Assembly: GCA_021234155.1 (NCBI GenBank)
Contig: JAJEKV010000031.1
Coordinates: 8,568,748 to 8,632,747, forward strand
Length of the DNA: 64,000 nucleotides
Direction of reading: 5' to 3'
Source: Isoetes taiwanensis
Lineage: Eukaryota > Streptophyta > Lycopodiopsida > Isoetales > Isoetaceae
This document shows positions 11,408 through 21,506 of the stretch, one piece after another (the stretch's first letter is position 1; each line of letters begins with the position of its first letter). A program made the translations under genes and the position numbers. Under the pieces are notes generated by a model. The model made no database searches. It was given only the letters and a program-made list of their open reading frames with translations, and was not told the DNA's origin.

Positions 11408-12931
11408 ATGGCCACTGCTGACTTCGGGCGATGGTACAGCGCCAGTGCCCATGCTGCCGAGGCGGATGTCAACGACATCTTCCAAGTCTTTGGGAAAGAA
11501 ATTGACATCCAAGCTACGCTAAATGCAACCCCAGCATATAGGCAAGTGCTAGCAGAGTTTCAGTCTAGGTAGGACCCTCCCTTGTTCAGTCCCCCTTGCA
11601 TAGGATATTTCGCTCCCCTACCATCCCTTCAAGCGGCCTTTGGGTGATGTTCCTAACATCGCCAAGTACTTAACCAACAAGGCACGAGACTACTCCGACT
11701 ACATGGCCCCTCGACAACCAATAGGACCAAGTACTTCTCTTACACCGCCCTAGCCATCTTCTTATCCCAATCCAATAAAAACCCGATGGGGGCAACCTCT
11801 ATCCCTCCGATGGAGGTGGACCCCATAGCAAAGGTAAGAGGAAGAGCAGATGCTTTTGCAAAGATCAACAGAACAAGAGGCAAGAGAAGGAGAAGAGGGG
11901 TCGGACGACGAGGAATACAAGGAGCTCGACTCAGACGGGGCGAACGGCGCCAAGCAGCAGGAGCGATCAACTTCGGCCCGAGCCCGGTGAGGGCATCGAG
12001 TAGCTCCCCACTCGGCTAGGCATCACAAGCCTAGCCCCCATCATCATCAACGGAGAGGAGTATCTACTCCTCACGGCGACATCCAACCTTCCCGAATGCG
12101 GGGAGAGGGAGCTCGTGCTGGACGAATCGGCCTCCAACCAAGCTGCGGGTGTAATCGACATGGACGACTTCATCGTCCGGGAGCCCTCTGGACTTTCCGC
12201 TTCAAGTGAGGGAAGCCGACACCTACACAGAGAAGCGACTTCCGACATCCAAGCCTACAACAAAGATCGGGCAAATGATGGACCGAACGGAGCCGCCAAC
12301 AGAGGAGGAGGAGTTCCTCGCCCTCAAGAACGGATGGGGATCCGTGGGAAGACCACGAGCATCCTAATGCCCGTGCCTTCGACACCACCCCAAGAAGAGG
12401 AGAAGGAATCGACCCTCGGGAGGATCGACCGCACAATTGAAGACTACCGGAGCTCACCGAGATAGAGGTCGACGAAAATGTCACTACGTAACGCAGCGAG
12501 GCCAAGCAAGCGGAGAATCATCCGCGACGCACAAACGACATGTGTCGCCAGTACTACTTGCCGCCGGATGGGAGAGTAGCGGTAATACACCGCAAGTTCA
12601 GTCCCGTGAGGAGAGGAAGGGGTGTTCATGCTTGATTGCACTCTCTGCCGGCGGCAGCATGCTCGCATAGCGGCGAATGTTGACTATCTTTGTCCGGGTC
12701 AAGAGAGCAATGGCACTCGACCTCTTCGACTTCGCCATACCCCATCGACGTCGGCGAGATTAGCGGGATTGCGCCCTTACATCCCAATCACCGGGGGTAG
12801 AAGACTTGGTGAGAGCCTTACAGGGAGGCTCGTCGGCAAGCATCATCAGGAACTTGGGTCACTCGGTAGGGACGACCCAAGTTAAGAAGTTTCTTGAAGA
12901 CAACCCGTCTTACCGGCGATTTCAAGATTAG
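11408..12931 (+). pseudogene. ORF2 (unknown protein), internal 1, broken
   Basis: The start MATADFGRWYSA corresponds to intact sequence at 22075. Several frameshifts follow. Recognisable blocks are a conserved N-terminal part, an acidic glutamate-rich linker, a 9-bp-type hairpin (GGCTAGGC / GCCTAGCC, 12014-12036), a DMDDFIVREP block, and a conserved C-terminal block with HSVGT and VKKFLEDNPSYRRFQD before the stop at 12929. I do not recognise a family. It is present in all complete copies and has its own promoter, so it is a regular gene of this transposon. Confidence 0.72.
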
Positions 12932-13102
12932 TTAGATTCTTGATCCCGGAAACTTTTTGTACTAAAATATTATATGATATATAAATACAATTCTGATGCA
13001 CTTTAAATGTTTTGTTGATGTATTTTTGCCCCACAATTATACCAACAAACATAAACAATGCAAGAGAACAAAGGAAACTAACCATATAGCCATGAATCAC
13101 TT

Positions 13103-13342
13103 GTGTATGCAGCTAGAGGCCTAAACGCAGGGGAACGACAACTGCGAGACCTTATAGAAGAACGGACCCCGCCCAGACCACCCCCAGCAAGGAACTTGTT
13201 TGAAGATATGGAACCCATGACCCCAGAGGAGGAGATATCCCAGATGAGGACGGACCTTGAGCAGATAAAAGCCTTGCTGTCCGCACAAGCAGGAGCAGGT
13301 TCGGTGGGCAATGCTCAATCGCCGACAAGCATCGAACGGTAA
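13103..13342 (+). CDS. Gag N-terminal piece, internal 1 (pol-deleted)
   Basis: A frame of about 79 residues (start shown as GTG; no in-frame ATG) corresponds to the first residues of copy C gag at 42163. It ends GNAQSPTSIER and then runs into integrase sequence because of an internal deletion joining gag to the integrase C-terminus near 13318-13340. A candidate splice acceptor (CTAAC branch site, then TATGCAG at 13116-13122) lies at its start, so it may be read from a spliced RNA. Confidence 0.6.
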   Translation: MYAARGLNAGERQLRDLIEERTPPRPPPARNLFEDMEPMTPEEEISQMRTDLEQIKALLSAQAGAGSVGNAQSPTSIER

Positions 13343-13383
13343 GAGAGTTCAAAGTTGGAGATGATGTTTGGCTCAAGATCAAG

Positions 13384-13830
13384 GTGAAGCAGGCAAAGCT
13401 CAGGATCGGGAATTGCAAGAAGCTTGCTCCAAGGTGGGCTGGACCTTTCAGAATAGTCAAGAGAGTAGGTAATCAATCCTACAAGTTAGACTTGTCAGCA
13501 CACCTAAAGATTCATAAGGTCTTCCACGTGAGTTTGTTGAAGAAGCATACTCCAAATCCAGACGAAGTCTTGGACACTCCAACGATGTTGGAAATGACGG
13601 AGGAGCAGCTGGAAATAGTTCCAGAATTGATTCTTGATAAAGCCTTCAAGAAAACGAGGAGATCAGAATTCCTCCAGTATTTGGTCAAGTGGAAACACTT
13701 ACCAGTGGAAGACGCGACGTGGGTACTTAAGAAAGATCTAGTAAAGCAGTACCCACAGTTTATGGAGCAATGGGACGGCAAGGTCATCTCCGAAGAAATC
13801 GGCTCAGGCATGTCGATTTGTGTAGATTAA
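13384..13830 (+). CDS. Integrase C-terminus with chromodomain, internal 1
   Basis: The 148-residue frame holds the GPY/F-like module of chromoviral integrases (KLAPRWAGPFRIVKRVGNQS, VFHVSLLKKH) followed by a chromodomain (LQYLVKWKHLPVEDATWV). The first aromatic cage position of canonical chromodomains appears to be missing, as in plant group II chromodomains. The catalytic core is deleted. Stand-alone translation would begin at an internal ATG; whether it is made is unknown. Confidence 0.75.
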   Translation: MKQAKLRIGNCKKLAPRWAGPFRIVKRVGNQSYKLDLSAHLKIHKVFHVSLLKKHTPNPDEVLDTPTMLEMTEEQLEIVPELILDKAFKKTRRSEFLQYLVKWKHLPVEDATWVLKKDLVKQYPQFMEQWDGKVISEEIGSGMSICVD

Positions 13831-13988
13831 TTCTATGTATAGTTAAAATTAACCTACGCATGCAACCTATGATTAGTATGGGTCGCATGCATTGTCACCG
13901 ATGATGGGACCACTACGGTGATCTCTAGGGCGTGGTGTAATGCCAATGTAGGCATGACCGCGTTTCCGAGTGGAAGGTAGATTAGAAA

Positions 13989-14036
13989 GTCTACTTCTGT
14001 CCCACGGAAGTAGACGACCTCGAGAGAAAGGAGGTC
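13989..14036 (+). other. Two adjacent hairpins in the 3' untranslated part, internal 1
   Basis: GTCTACTTC (13989-13997) pairs with GAAGTAGAC (14007-14015), and GACCTC (14016-14021) pairs with GAGGTC (14031-14036). Both are conserved at 26533-26580 and 35454-35501. In copy A one base changed (GATCTC) yet still pairs by a G-U wobble, which supports a role at the RNA level. Confidence 0.7.
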
Positions 14037-14687
14037 ATGGAGGAATGCACTGATAGGAAAAGCACCTCTAGCCCCATATATGCTTTGATAGGAGGAATCA
14101 GGCCTTCACGCCCCATATACGGGAAGGACCTATCCTCCACGCCAAGGCAACTAGGGTGTAGGCATGAGCGCATATAGGCATATAGAAGGCTGCCTCCACG
14201 GCCATAATGGAAGATTCACCCTCTTCCTATGCCGGGAGATTAGCCATGCATCCATGTAGATAGGTGGGGTGGTCACCATATAACCAAAAATTTTATTAAT
14301 AATTAAATGATACTAACGTAGTGTCGACCTGCAGGCCAATAGAGCGCTCCGGAGGGCAAGGAGGTCGAGCTACGAAGACTTGCAACACAAATTTTGTTGG
14401 AATGTGTTGCAAGGAATGAAGAGTACCTCGGACGTTAATTTTAATTTTGATAAACTTAATTGTCATGTTAAGTGAATTTTTGAGTAACCCGTTTTAAAAT
14501 GATGTTATGAATTGATAAGTTATTTCATAATATAATGGTGTGATAATGTCCTAAAAATATTACCTTAAGGTAATCTTAATAAATGTGTAAATACTATAGT
14601 AGTTATCGTTATGTATCGTGGTTTGATTGCGGTTTAGGATGATCCCAAGGTGGGGAGACCCACGATCTTTGCGGACAACATCATTTC

Positions 14688-14700
14688 AAGGTGGGGAGAA
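14688..14700 (+). other. Polypurine tract before LTR2
   Basis: AAGGTGGGGAGAA lies directly before the LTR start TGTGACG. It primes plus-strand DNA synthesis in LTR retrotransposons. Identical tracts precede LTR3 (27225-27237) and the copy A/C LTR (36161-36173). Confidence 0.9.
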
Positions 14701-15969
14701 TGTGACGTTCGGGGCGATATACGGTCCCGGGGCGATATCTTTATCGCCGCCTGGAAAATCGCATACCCCACCACGGACCGACCGACGTTATACGCTCCGG
14801 GTGTAGCCAGGTGGGTAGCCCCTAGGGGGCAACTTGCCAGAAATATGTGCAACTATTAATGTGCACATTTTCCAATGTACACATTAATGTGGGCACACAT
14901 TTCCATGTGGACACTTCATGCCAAGTGGGCCACACCCATAGGTGCTATTAATGTGCACATTTTCCAATGTACACATTAATGTGGGCACACATTTATATGT
15001 GGACACTTCATGCCAAGTGGGCCACACCCATAGGTGCAATTAATGTGCACATTTTCCAATGTACACATTAATGTGGGCACACATTTCCATGTGGGCACAC
15101 ATTTCCATGTGGGCACATTTGGCCACCTAGCCCTTAAAGGCAAGTGGGCCCATTTCCAATTATCCCACATGCCCAAAGGGGATAATTGGAAACCCTAACC
15201 AACCCCCTTGTCTATATAGGGTGGGAAACCCTAACTTGCCCATTTTCGATTCTAGGGCTTTAGAACTCTGTTTTGGCTGCCTCAACAGCCAAAACCGCCT
15301 CCCAGACTCTGCCTGGGAGAATTGCATCCTTAGTTTCCCTTGATTCGAGCGTTTTAGCGGGGATGGTCGAGCTCAGTCGGGGAGGAGCCTCTCAAGGATC
15401 AGTATTTTTGCCAATTAGATAGTCTAAACCCTATTTTAGTCATTGAATCAGTAGGTTTAGCCTATTAAATTGCCCATAGCAGCCCTCTAGATCTCTAGAT
15501 AGCAGATTCTAACTAAAGAACCTAACTCTATGATGTAGATTAGATCTAGTTCTTTAGTTCTCTGTGAAGTATATGGGTGATGTATCTCTATGAACTCCTT
15601 GTATTGGGAAGGGGGGTAGAGACCTAAAGTTCTGTAGTTGATGCTCCTAGAGTAGCCTCTCTAGCACACTGTAGATTCGGCCTGTGCACAAGAGCCAGAC
15701 CGGGATGTGGGTGAAGGGGCCAGACTGGCTAAGAAGGAGGTTCATGTCCTGACTCCTGAACGATCCCTCTGGTGTGTAAAGCCTACCGGGGATCATTGTG
15801 ACTAGGTCCAATGGCTTGTCACTGCGTGCGGGCAAGGCATGGGTTCGACACTCGTGAAGTGGTGTTCACTTTCCAGTGGGTTCAGTCGAATACGGGCAGT
15901 GGCCCTCTAGTCACCTTGAGTCAGCATGTAGATCTCTGGAGGGAGTGATCCCTACCTGCCCCATCGGAA

Positions 15970-16539
15970 TGATATGGATATGGTAGCTCGGGGGAGTGGC
16001 CTTGAACGTTGGTCTTGGTGGACTAGCATGGGTGTGTGAGAAGGGCAAACTAATAGCATGGCAAGGCAAGTAAATTGGCAATAATATCTTATGTTAGTAG
16101 AAGCTAAATAATATCTTAGATATTATAGTTAAAGTCCAGTCCAAAAATAGCAGTTTCTAAAAGGCCAACTTCAAACGATCATATCTCAGCGAATATAAGT
16201 CAGATTATGGCGATCCAGGGCTCATTGGAAAGCTCTTAGTGTCTAGTTTCCGGATTGGGGTCGCCCATTCGCTAACTCCTTGTGGATCGTGAGATATCGC
16301 CAAAAGAGTGGCCGTGGGTCAGATTGGACTGCACAACCAAGATTATCTTTTGAAGAGAACCAAGCTCATTGCCTAGAATTGCCATTGCCTTCTGCCTTGC
16401 CGTTAATCTGCAAGTTCTCAACACCGGTTGGCCCGGTTGGGTGGAGAACTACCATCAATTACCTTGTGGTTTTGGATCTTCCTCTAGTTTGGGTGAACTA
16501 GAGCCGGATCTTCCTAAGCTATTGGTGTAGCTTGTATCA
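15970..16539 (+). repeat. 5' LTR of the gag-only element
   Basis: 570 bp, starting TGATATGG and ending TTGTATCA. It contains a hairpin with loop TTGGTG at 16008-16027 (GTTGGTC / GACTAGC, with two wobbles), another at 16516-16533 (AAGCTA / TAGCTT), and a perfect 8-bp stem with the related loop TGGGTG at 16482-16503. Confidence 0.93.
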
Positions 16540-16541
16540 AT

Positions 16542-16554
16542 TGGTATCAGAGCC
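16542..16554 (+). other. Primer-binding site of the gag-only element
   Basis: TGGTATCAGAGCC is complementary to the 3' end of plant initiator tRNA-Met and lies two bases after the 5' LTR. Confidence 0.92.
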
Positions 16555-16581
16555 TGACAATTCTGCACTGGTAAAGCATCT

Positions 16582-17766
16582 ATGGCATCCAATTCAAGAC
16601 CAACAGATGCAGAGACTTACTGGAAAGCAATTACCTCAGCTTATACAGCGGCAAACCAGATGGGAATTTCCATGCCTGAATCTCAAGAAGAGGCTATCAG
16701 GAAGCTAGAGCATCTGGCGATTGCACTGGGGTATGTAAGAGAGGAATTGTTGCAGAATATGAGAACCCATGTACCTCCGCTACCTTCTGAACCTGCTCCC
16801 ATAAATCCGCCTCCTCCCAATGAAGAAGAAATTCTTCCTGGCAAGAAGAATAAGTGCAAATGGTTGGAAAAGTCCGACATGCCTTCTTTCCGTGGATATC
16901 CCGCTAAGCCCACACAGGTTATCGGATTTCTGAGCACCTGGGAGTCGTTTTTGAAGAGAGTTGAAGCAACGGAGGAAGAAAAGTTAGGCGCCATGGATAT
17001 ATATTTAAAAGGCACTGCGCAGCTATGGTGGCAGGGAAGAAAGAGACTGGATCCAGTAATAAGTAATTGGGACGATTTTAGGAAGGAGTTTGAAGCACAT
17101 TACCTGCCTCCAGATTATTACCAAGTAATTCAAAGAGAATGGGATCATATTCAGCAAACAGAGAAGGAGACTGTGAATGATTTCACTATGAAATTCAATC
17201 ACTTGGCTGCGCAGATGAATAACATGGACGCTCAGGAATTGACAAGGAAGTACATCAACGGATTACGTACGGATATCTTCAGCGAGGTTAGCTACTCCAG
17301 GCCCAAGGATTTACGAGATGCCATAATTTATGCATCTGCTGCTGAGTTGAAGATTAATCCGAAAGCAAAAAGAAGTTATGCATGGCAGCCATACTCCAGC
17401 CCAGATGACGAGAAGGAGGGAAAACGAAAAAGGAAAAAGGAAGTAGATGTGGAAACTCCTGAGAATGCATCTGAGCAAAAGAAAGGAAGTATGGGTAAGT
17501 CCAGGGAAATACGTTGTTTCCGTTGTGGTGGAAATCACTACCAGAGGTATTGCCCTGAGAATAAAGCTGTTATAAGATCTGGATATCCTCCACAGCCACG
17601 AAAAAGCATTGAAGGACAAATGCATAATGTTCACATAGAGGAAATAGATCCAGGTTTAGACGAAGCTGAGAAGTTAAAAGCAGAGAAGAAAGCGGCTCAC
17701 GTAGCGCATATGGAAGAAGAGAAAAACAAACTGACGATAGGTTACCATTTGTCTGGTAAAAAGTAG
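16582..17766 (+). CDS. Gag protein of the gag-only element (394 aa)
   Basis: An intact frame starts at ATG 28 bases after the primer site. It has an N-terminal helical part with an EEEILPGKK linker, a Retrotrans_gag capsid domain at about residues 105-250 (LKGTAQLWWQGRKR, WDDFRKEFEAHYLPP, NDFTMKFNHLAAQMN), a basic linker (EGKRKRKKE), and one zinc knuckle CFRCGGNHYQRYCPE near residue 312, of the C-X2-C-X3-H-X4-C form common in plant gag. No protease, reverse transcriptase or integrase follows. The protein would form particles and bind RNA through the knuckle. The open frame in a recent copy suggests that gag itself is maintained. Confidence 0.92.
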   Translation: MASNSRPTDAETYWKAITSAYTAANQMGISMPESQEEAIRKLEHLAIALGYVREELLQNMRTHVPPLPSEPAPINPPPPNEEEILPGKKNKCKWLEKSDMPSFRGYPAKPTQVIGFLSTWESFLKRVEATEEEKLGAMDIYLKGTAQLWWQGRKRLDPVISNWDDFRKEFEAHYLPPDYYQVIQREWDHIQQTEKETVNDFTMKFNHLAAQMNNMDAQELTRKYINGLRTDIFSEVSYSRPKDLRDAIIYASAAELKINPKAKRSYAWQPYSSPDDEKEGKRKRKKEVDVETPENASEQKKGSMGKSREIRCFRCGGNHYQRYCPENKAVIRSGYPPQPRKSIEGQMHNVHIEEIDPGLDEAEKLKAEKKAAHVAHMEEEKNKLTIGYHLSGKK

Positions 17767-17863
17767 CATGATTAAGGATTCAGTTTAGAATTTAGATATT
17801 TTATATCTGAAATTGTTATATTTCCTTAAGATGATTGTTCATGCCATTAATAAAATATAAAAT

Positions 17864-18197
17864 TATGGTTGGTGCCATACTTGTAAACATTAATGGATGA
17901 ATTTGCAATTTTAGATTGGTGTCTAAGCAAATTGCAAACCAGTAGTTGGTGCTACTGGCAGAGGTTGGTGCCTCAATGGAAACCTCCAAAATTCTTATAA
18001 ACTTGACCCAATTCTTGTATTAGGAAGTTAACTAGAATAAACTTAGGATAAACTTTACCTTATTCAAATCTTTAGCCTCAACAAAAGTGGTCGTCATGAA
18101 TAGTTGGTGCTATTTGTGAGATCATCACCTTAAACTTGAACTTAAATTATATTGAGTTGGTGCTCAATTGGATAAATTAAGTTGGTGCTTAATTTAT
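17864..18197 (+). ncRNA. Array of seven hairpins sharing the loop TTGGTG, in the 3' non-coding region
   Basis: Each hairpin has a different stem and the same six-base loop: 17864-17879 (TATGG/CCATA), 17902-17938 (inner TAGA/TCTA plus outer TTTGCAATTT/AAATTGCAAA), 17939-17958 (CCAGTAG/CTACTGG), 17961-17974 (GAGG/CCTC), 18095-18118 (CATGAATAG/CTATTTGTG with two wobbles), 18151-18168 (ATTGAG/CTCAAT), and 18172-18197 (ATAAATTAAG/CTTAATTTAT, 10 perfect pairs). Two more occur in each LTR. I did not find the loop word in such hairpins inside gag. A fixed loop on unrelated stems indicates a protein- or RNA-binding signal in the transcript, perhaps for packaging. Confidence 0.85.
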
Positions 18198-18226
18198 TTA
18201 TGGACACAACTGAGGTCAGTTGCCTT

Positions 18227-18240
18227 CAAAAAGGGAGGAA
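18227..18240 (+). other. Polypurine tract of the gag-only element
   Basis: AAAAAGGGAGGAA lies one base before the 3' LTR start TGATATGG. Confidence 0.85.
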
Positions 18241-18241
18241 T

Positions 18242-18811
18242 TGATATGGATATGGTAGCTCGGGGGAGTGGCCTTGAACGTTGGTCTTGGTGGACTAGCA
18301 TGGGTGTGTGAGAAGGGCAAACTAATAGCATGGCAAGGCAAGTAAATTGGCAATAATATCTTATGTTAGTAGAAGCTAAATAATATCTTAGATATTATAG
18401 TTAAAGTCCAGTCCAAAAATAGCAGTTTCTAAAAGGCCAACTTCAAACGATCATATCTCAGCGAATATAAGTCAGATTATGGCGATCCAGGGCTCATTGG
18501 AAAGCCCTCAGTGTCTAGTTTCCGGATTGGGGTCGCCCATTCGCTAACTCCTTGTGGATCGTGAGATATCGCCAAAAGAGTGGCCGTGGGTCAGATTGGA
18601 CTGCACAACCAAGATTACCTTTTGAAGAGAACCAAGCTCATTGCCTAGAATTGCCATTGCCTTCTGCCTTGCCGTTAATCTGCAAGTTCTCAACACCGGT
18701 TGGCCCGGTTGGGTGGAGAACTACCATCAATTACCTTGTGGTTTTGGATCTTCCTCTAGTTTGGGTGAACTAGAGCCGGATCTTCCTAAGCTATTGGTGT
18801 AGCTTGTATCA
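18242..18811 (+). repeat. 3' LTR of the gag-only element
   Basis: 570 bp, nearly identical to 15970-16539, with the same TTGGTG-loop hairpins at 18280-18299 and 18788-18805. The duplicated target CGGAA follows. Confidence 0.93.
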
Positions 18812-19337
18812 CGGAACTGGGAAGATGAGCCCAGGAATAGCCCTTTTGGCTATGCATCCGGCGGGCTACAGTCAGGTCCCGACACTTTTCAGCCCACTCT
18901 GCAAAGTGTGCACAGGAGGGGCGGATGGAGTGGACAACCCTATGCCATGTTCATATGCCAGCCAAATCCATTGCCATGAATTCTGTCTGCAATGAACTCT
19001 GGAGACCCAAGCCGTCAGTCATCCCTTCGAGTCTGAGCCTTGGGTAGGATCCCCTATGTGATGTGCTGATCTTTGTCGATGCAGATATGTGGAGGACCAT
19101 CCTTCGAGATGGTCCTATGATGTTGATGTATGTGCTACTGACATGTATGTTTACGCTTCCGCAGCTAGGTAGGCCCTGAGGGAGACGGGGTGCAATGACC
19201 CCTTCACTCTTCCCACTGGCACCCGTCATGGTTGCAGTGTCATGTGAAGGGCCCTGTATTAGCATGGAGCTGGTATGGGGGATGAACTCCTGTTTGTATA
19301 CGGTGAGTGCACCGTATATGAGTAGGGGACGTCACAG

Positions 19338-19349
19338 TGGTATCAGAGC
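19338..19349 (+). other. Primer-binding site of internal region 2
   Basis: TGGTATCAGAGC, complementary to initiator tRNA-Met, starts two bases after LTR2. Confidence 0.92.
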
Positions 19350-19540
19350 TATGTTCTTGGAGACCAAGAGCAAAGCACTGGCCATGTTCCCAGTAGCACT
19401 AACTTGATAGGATCCTTAAACCTCGAAAAATGGGAAAATTTTTTCTCATTTTTGTAGTTATGCTAAGCTAGTAACAGTTAAAATGAATAAAAATGTAAAA
19501 AGATTAAAAATTGGTGAGCCAACATCCAAAAAGTAGGGTG

Positions 19541-19804
19541 GTCTCACACGTCGCGCCAGGACCGAAAACGAGATTCTCGAAATCGGGCTGGGCGCAACGT
19601 GTGAGACATTCAGCCTTGACACCAAAAAGTTGTAAATTACAGTAAAATAACTTGGTAATTCTAATTTTAAGCTAAGAAAGAGTAGAATTAGCATGTTACA
19701 TGTTCAAAAAGTACAAAATTTAGTAGTGGGCCCCACCATGTCTCACACGTCGGCGCCCGGGACCCAGCGAGATTCTCGAATCGGGTTGGCAAATAGCGTG
19801 AGAC
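19541..19804 (+). promoter_or_regulatory. Paired hairpins upstream of the H3 gene, internal 2
   Basis: 19541-19607 is a well-paired 67-bp copy with arms GTCTCACACGT / ACGTGTGAGAC. 19740-19804 is a decayed copy. The following TATA box is altered to TATTAATA. Confidence 0.82.
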
Positions 19805-19986
19805 CTTGCTTAATGAGATGTTTTAGATGATTTAAGTACCCCAAAAAGGTAGTTAAAAGTTGACCTAAAAATTGGCCCCTATTAATAGACCTAGACCCCC
19901 CCCATTTTTCGTGTTCTTCCCTAGAACTTTGCTCGTGCTCGCCAAGGCGATCTTCTGGCGCTTAGCTCCGATCGGCAAACGACCAA

Positions 19987-21362
19987 ATGATGGCCCGCAC
20001 CAAACAAACTGCAAGGAAGCCTAGCTGAAGCGGATCCTCCAGCGCCAGCGGCTCCGGCATCTTTCAGAGGATCCTTCGAGAACGCCTTCTCCATGAAGGC
20101 GAATCTTCTTCGAGTGACGAAGCGGGATCGGATCGGAGCGACCGTACAGAGCTCGTAGAAGACGACCGGCCGGACATCATGCACCAAATCCTCGAGGAGA
20201 TCGCACAGGAGGAGGGAAGAAGCAAGGAGGAGCAGGAGCAGATAGGGCAGTCAGCAAACCAGGAGCAGCCCCAGGAGGACACCCGCCCACAGGAGGAGCA
20301 GCGGGAGCAGGCGGACCAGTCAGTAGCCCAGGAGCAGCCCCAGGAGGACACCCGGCCACAGGAGGAACAGCGGGAGCAGGTGGACCAATCAACAGCCCAA
20401 GAGCAACCCCAGGCTGAGACCCACCTGCAAGAAGAGCAAGGAAGAGAAGAACAGCAACAGCCAGCACTCAGCCCCGCGGAGGAAGCCGACCTTGCACGCT
20501 TCATCAGCAAGTATGAAGCCAAAGAGCGCCGCCGGGAGCAGAGGACGAAGAGTCGGGAGGACGACCCGACCACAGCCGGCGAGTCGAAGAAGAGGAAGGT
20601 CAAAGCCATCAAGGCAGGCAAAAGGAAAGTGGTGAAGGTCGGGAAGCGAGCAGTGGGTCCCGTCATCAACGAGCCGTCAGGAGAGGAGACCCCGCCTACT
20701 ACCGACGACTCAGATGAAGACTACGTGCCAGGCGCAGAGGGAGCAAGCTCTTCAAAACCCCCGGTCGTAGAGGAGGAAACATCTGAGCAGGTGGCACAGG
20801 AACAGGAGGAGGCGGGACAGTTGGCGAAGCCCCCACCTTTCCCGACGTGGGATAGGGTTAAAGCCCCGCGACCCCAAGGGGAGGCGTATGTGATAGACCC
20901 TGTCAAGGTCTATCAGAAGAGAATTAGGGAGCACAACTCCTATATGGAGAAGTAGGAGGCATACAATGCCTACTTTCAGGAGCATCGGGTGAGGACAGTT
21001 GAAGCTGGAGTACCCCCGAAGCAGACCTTGAAGCCACCGCCACCCAGGCCCAAGCCTCCCCGAGCACCAGGTAAGAAGCGGAGCAAGAAGAAGAAGTTGG
21101 AGGACAGAGCCCTTAAGGAGATCCACTACTTCCAGAAGAGTTACGGACTCTTGATTCCCCGGGCGCCGTTCCAACGCTTGGTTCGTGAGGTAATGCAAGA
21201 ATACAACACGGACATGCGAGTAACCGATGAAATGTTGCTGTGCCTACAGGAGGCAGCAGAAGCAAAAATAGTGCAGCACTTCGAAGATTCAACGCGAAGA
21301 GGGTTACCCTCATGAGGCAGGATATGTATCTTGCCAGGCACATCAAGGGAGAACGCCCTTGA
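19987..21362 (+). pseudogene. Retrotransposon histone H3 gene, internal 2 (stop codons)
   Basis: The start encodes MMARTKQTARKPS followed at once by TGA. After the stop the frame is largely open: ELVEDDRPDIMHQILEEI, then three 60-base repeats encoding Q/E-rich units (about 20251-20420), a basic stretch (KKRKVKAIKAGKRKVVKV), an acidic patch (DDSDEDYVPG), then a TAG near 20953. The histone fold follows in frame at 21100-21300 (KEIHYFQKSYGLLIPRAPF, RLVREVMQ, CLQEAAEAKIVQHFEDS), with a small deletion before the last helix and GERP near the stop at 21360. It keeps the complete alpha-2 helix that copy C lacks. Confidence 0.88.
20251..20420 (+). repeat. Three ~60-bp in-frame repeats in the H3 spacer
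   Basis: Each unit encodes a version of QEQPQEDTRPQEEQREQ. Multiples of three keep the frame, so the spacer of the giant H3 grows and shrinks by repeat slippage. Copy C lacks these repeats. Confidence 0.8.
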
Positions 21363-21506
21363 CATTTTGTAATTAACTGAAAAAATTTTGTTAATATAAA
21401 GAATTTTTGTGTAAATAAAGTGTCAAACCTTGTTTAAATAAGTTAAGATATCGATCCCTAGCTTTTGTTTTAGTTAAATTGGAGCTTTGAGCAAAATTGA
21501 GACGAT

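Larger units (their letters stand above)
15970..18811 (+). mobile_element. TR-GAG-type non-autonomous LTR retrotransposon (2842 bp)
   Basis: Two 570-bp LTRs (15970-16539 and 18242-18811) start TGATATGG and end GTATCA; I noticed only about three mismatches between them, so insertion was recent. The flanking duplication is CGGAA (15965-15969 and 18812-18816). An initiator-Met primer site follows the 5' LTR and a polypurine tract precedes the 3' LTR. The only gene is gag. It must use enzymes from another element. It sits inside LTR2 of the H3 element family. Confidence 0.95.
14701..19336 (+). mobile_element. LTR2 of the tandem array, split by a gag-only element
   Basis: It starts TGTGACG and ends CGTCACA, a 7-base inverted terminal pair. 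Without the insert (15970-18811 plus a 5-base duplication) it is about 1.79 kb. It serves as 3' LTR of internal 1 and 5' LTR of internal 2 at once: a polypurine tract lies before it and a primer site after it. It contains U3 repeats (about 14842-15130), the telo-box/TATA promoter and the inverted repeat at 15511-15559. Confidence 0.9.

Noticed and set aside
17864-18197. CRISPR-like repeat array
   Set aside because: The repeated word is only six bases, sits in hairpin loops, and the spacing is irregular; the host is a plant.
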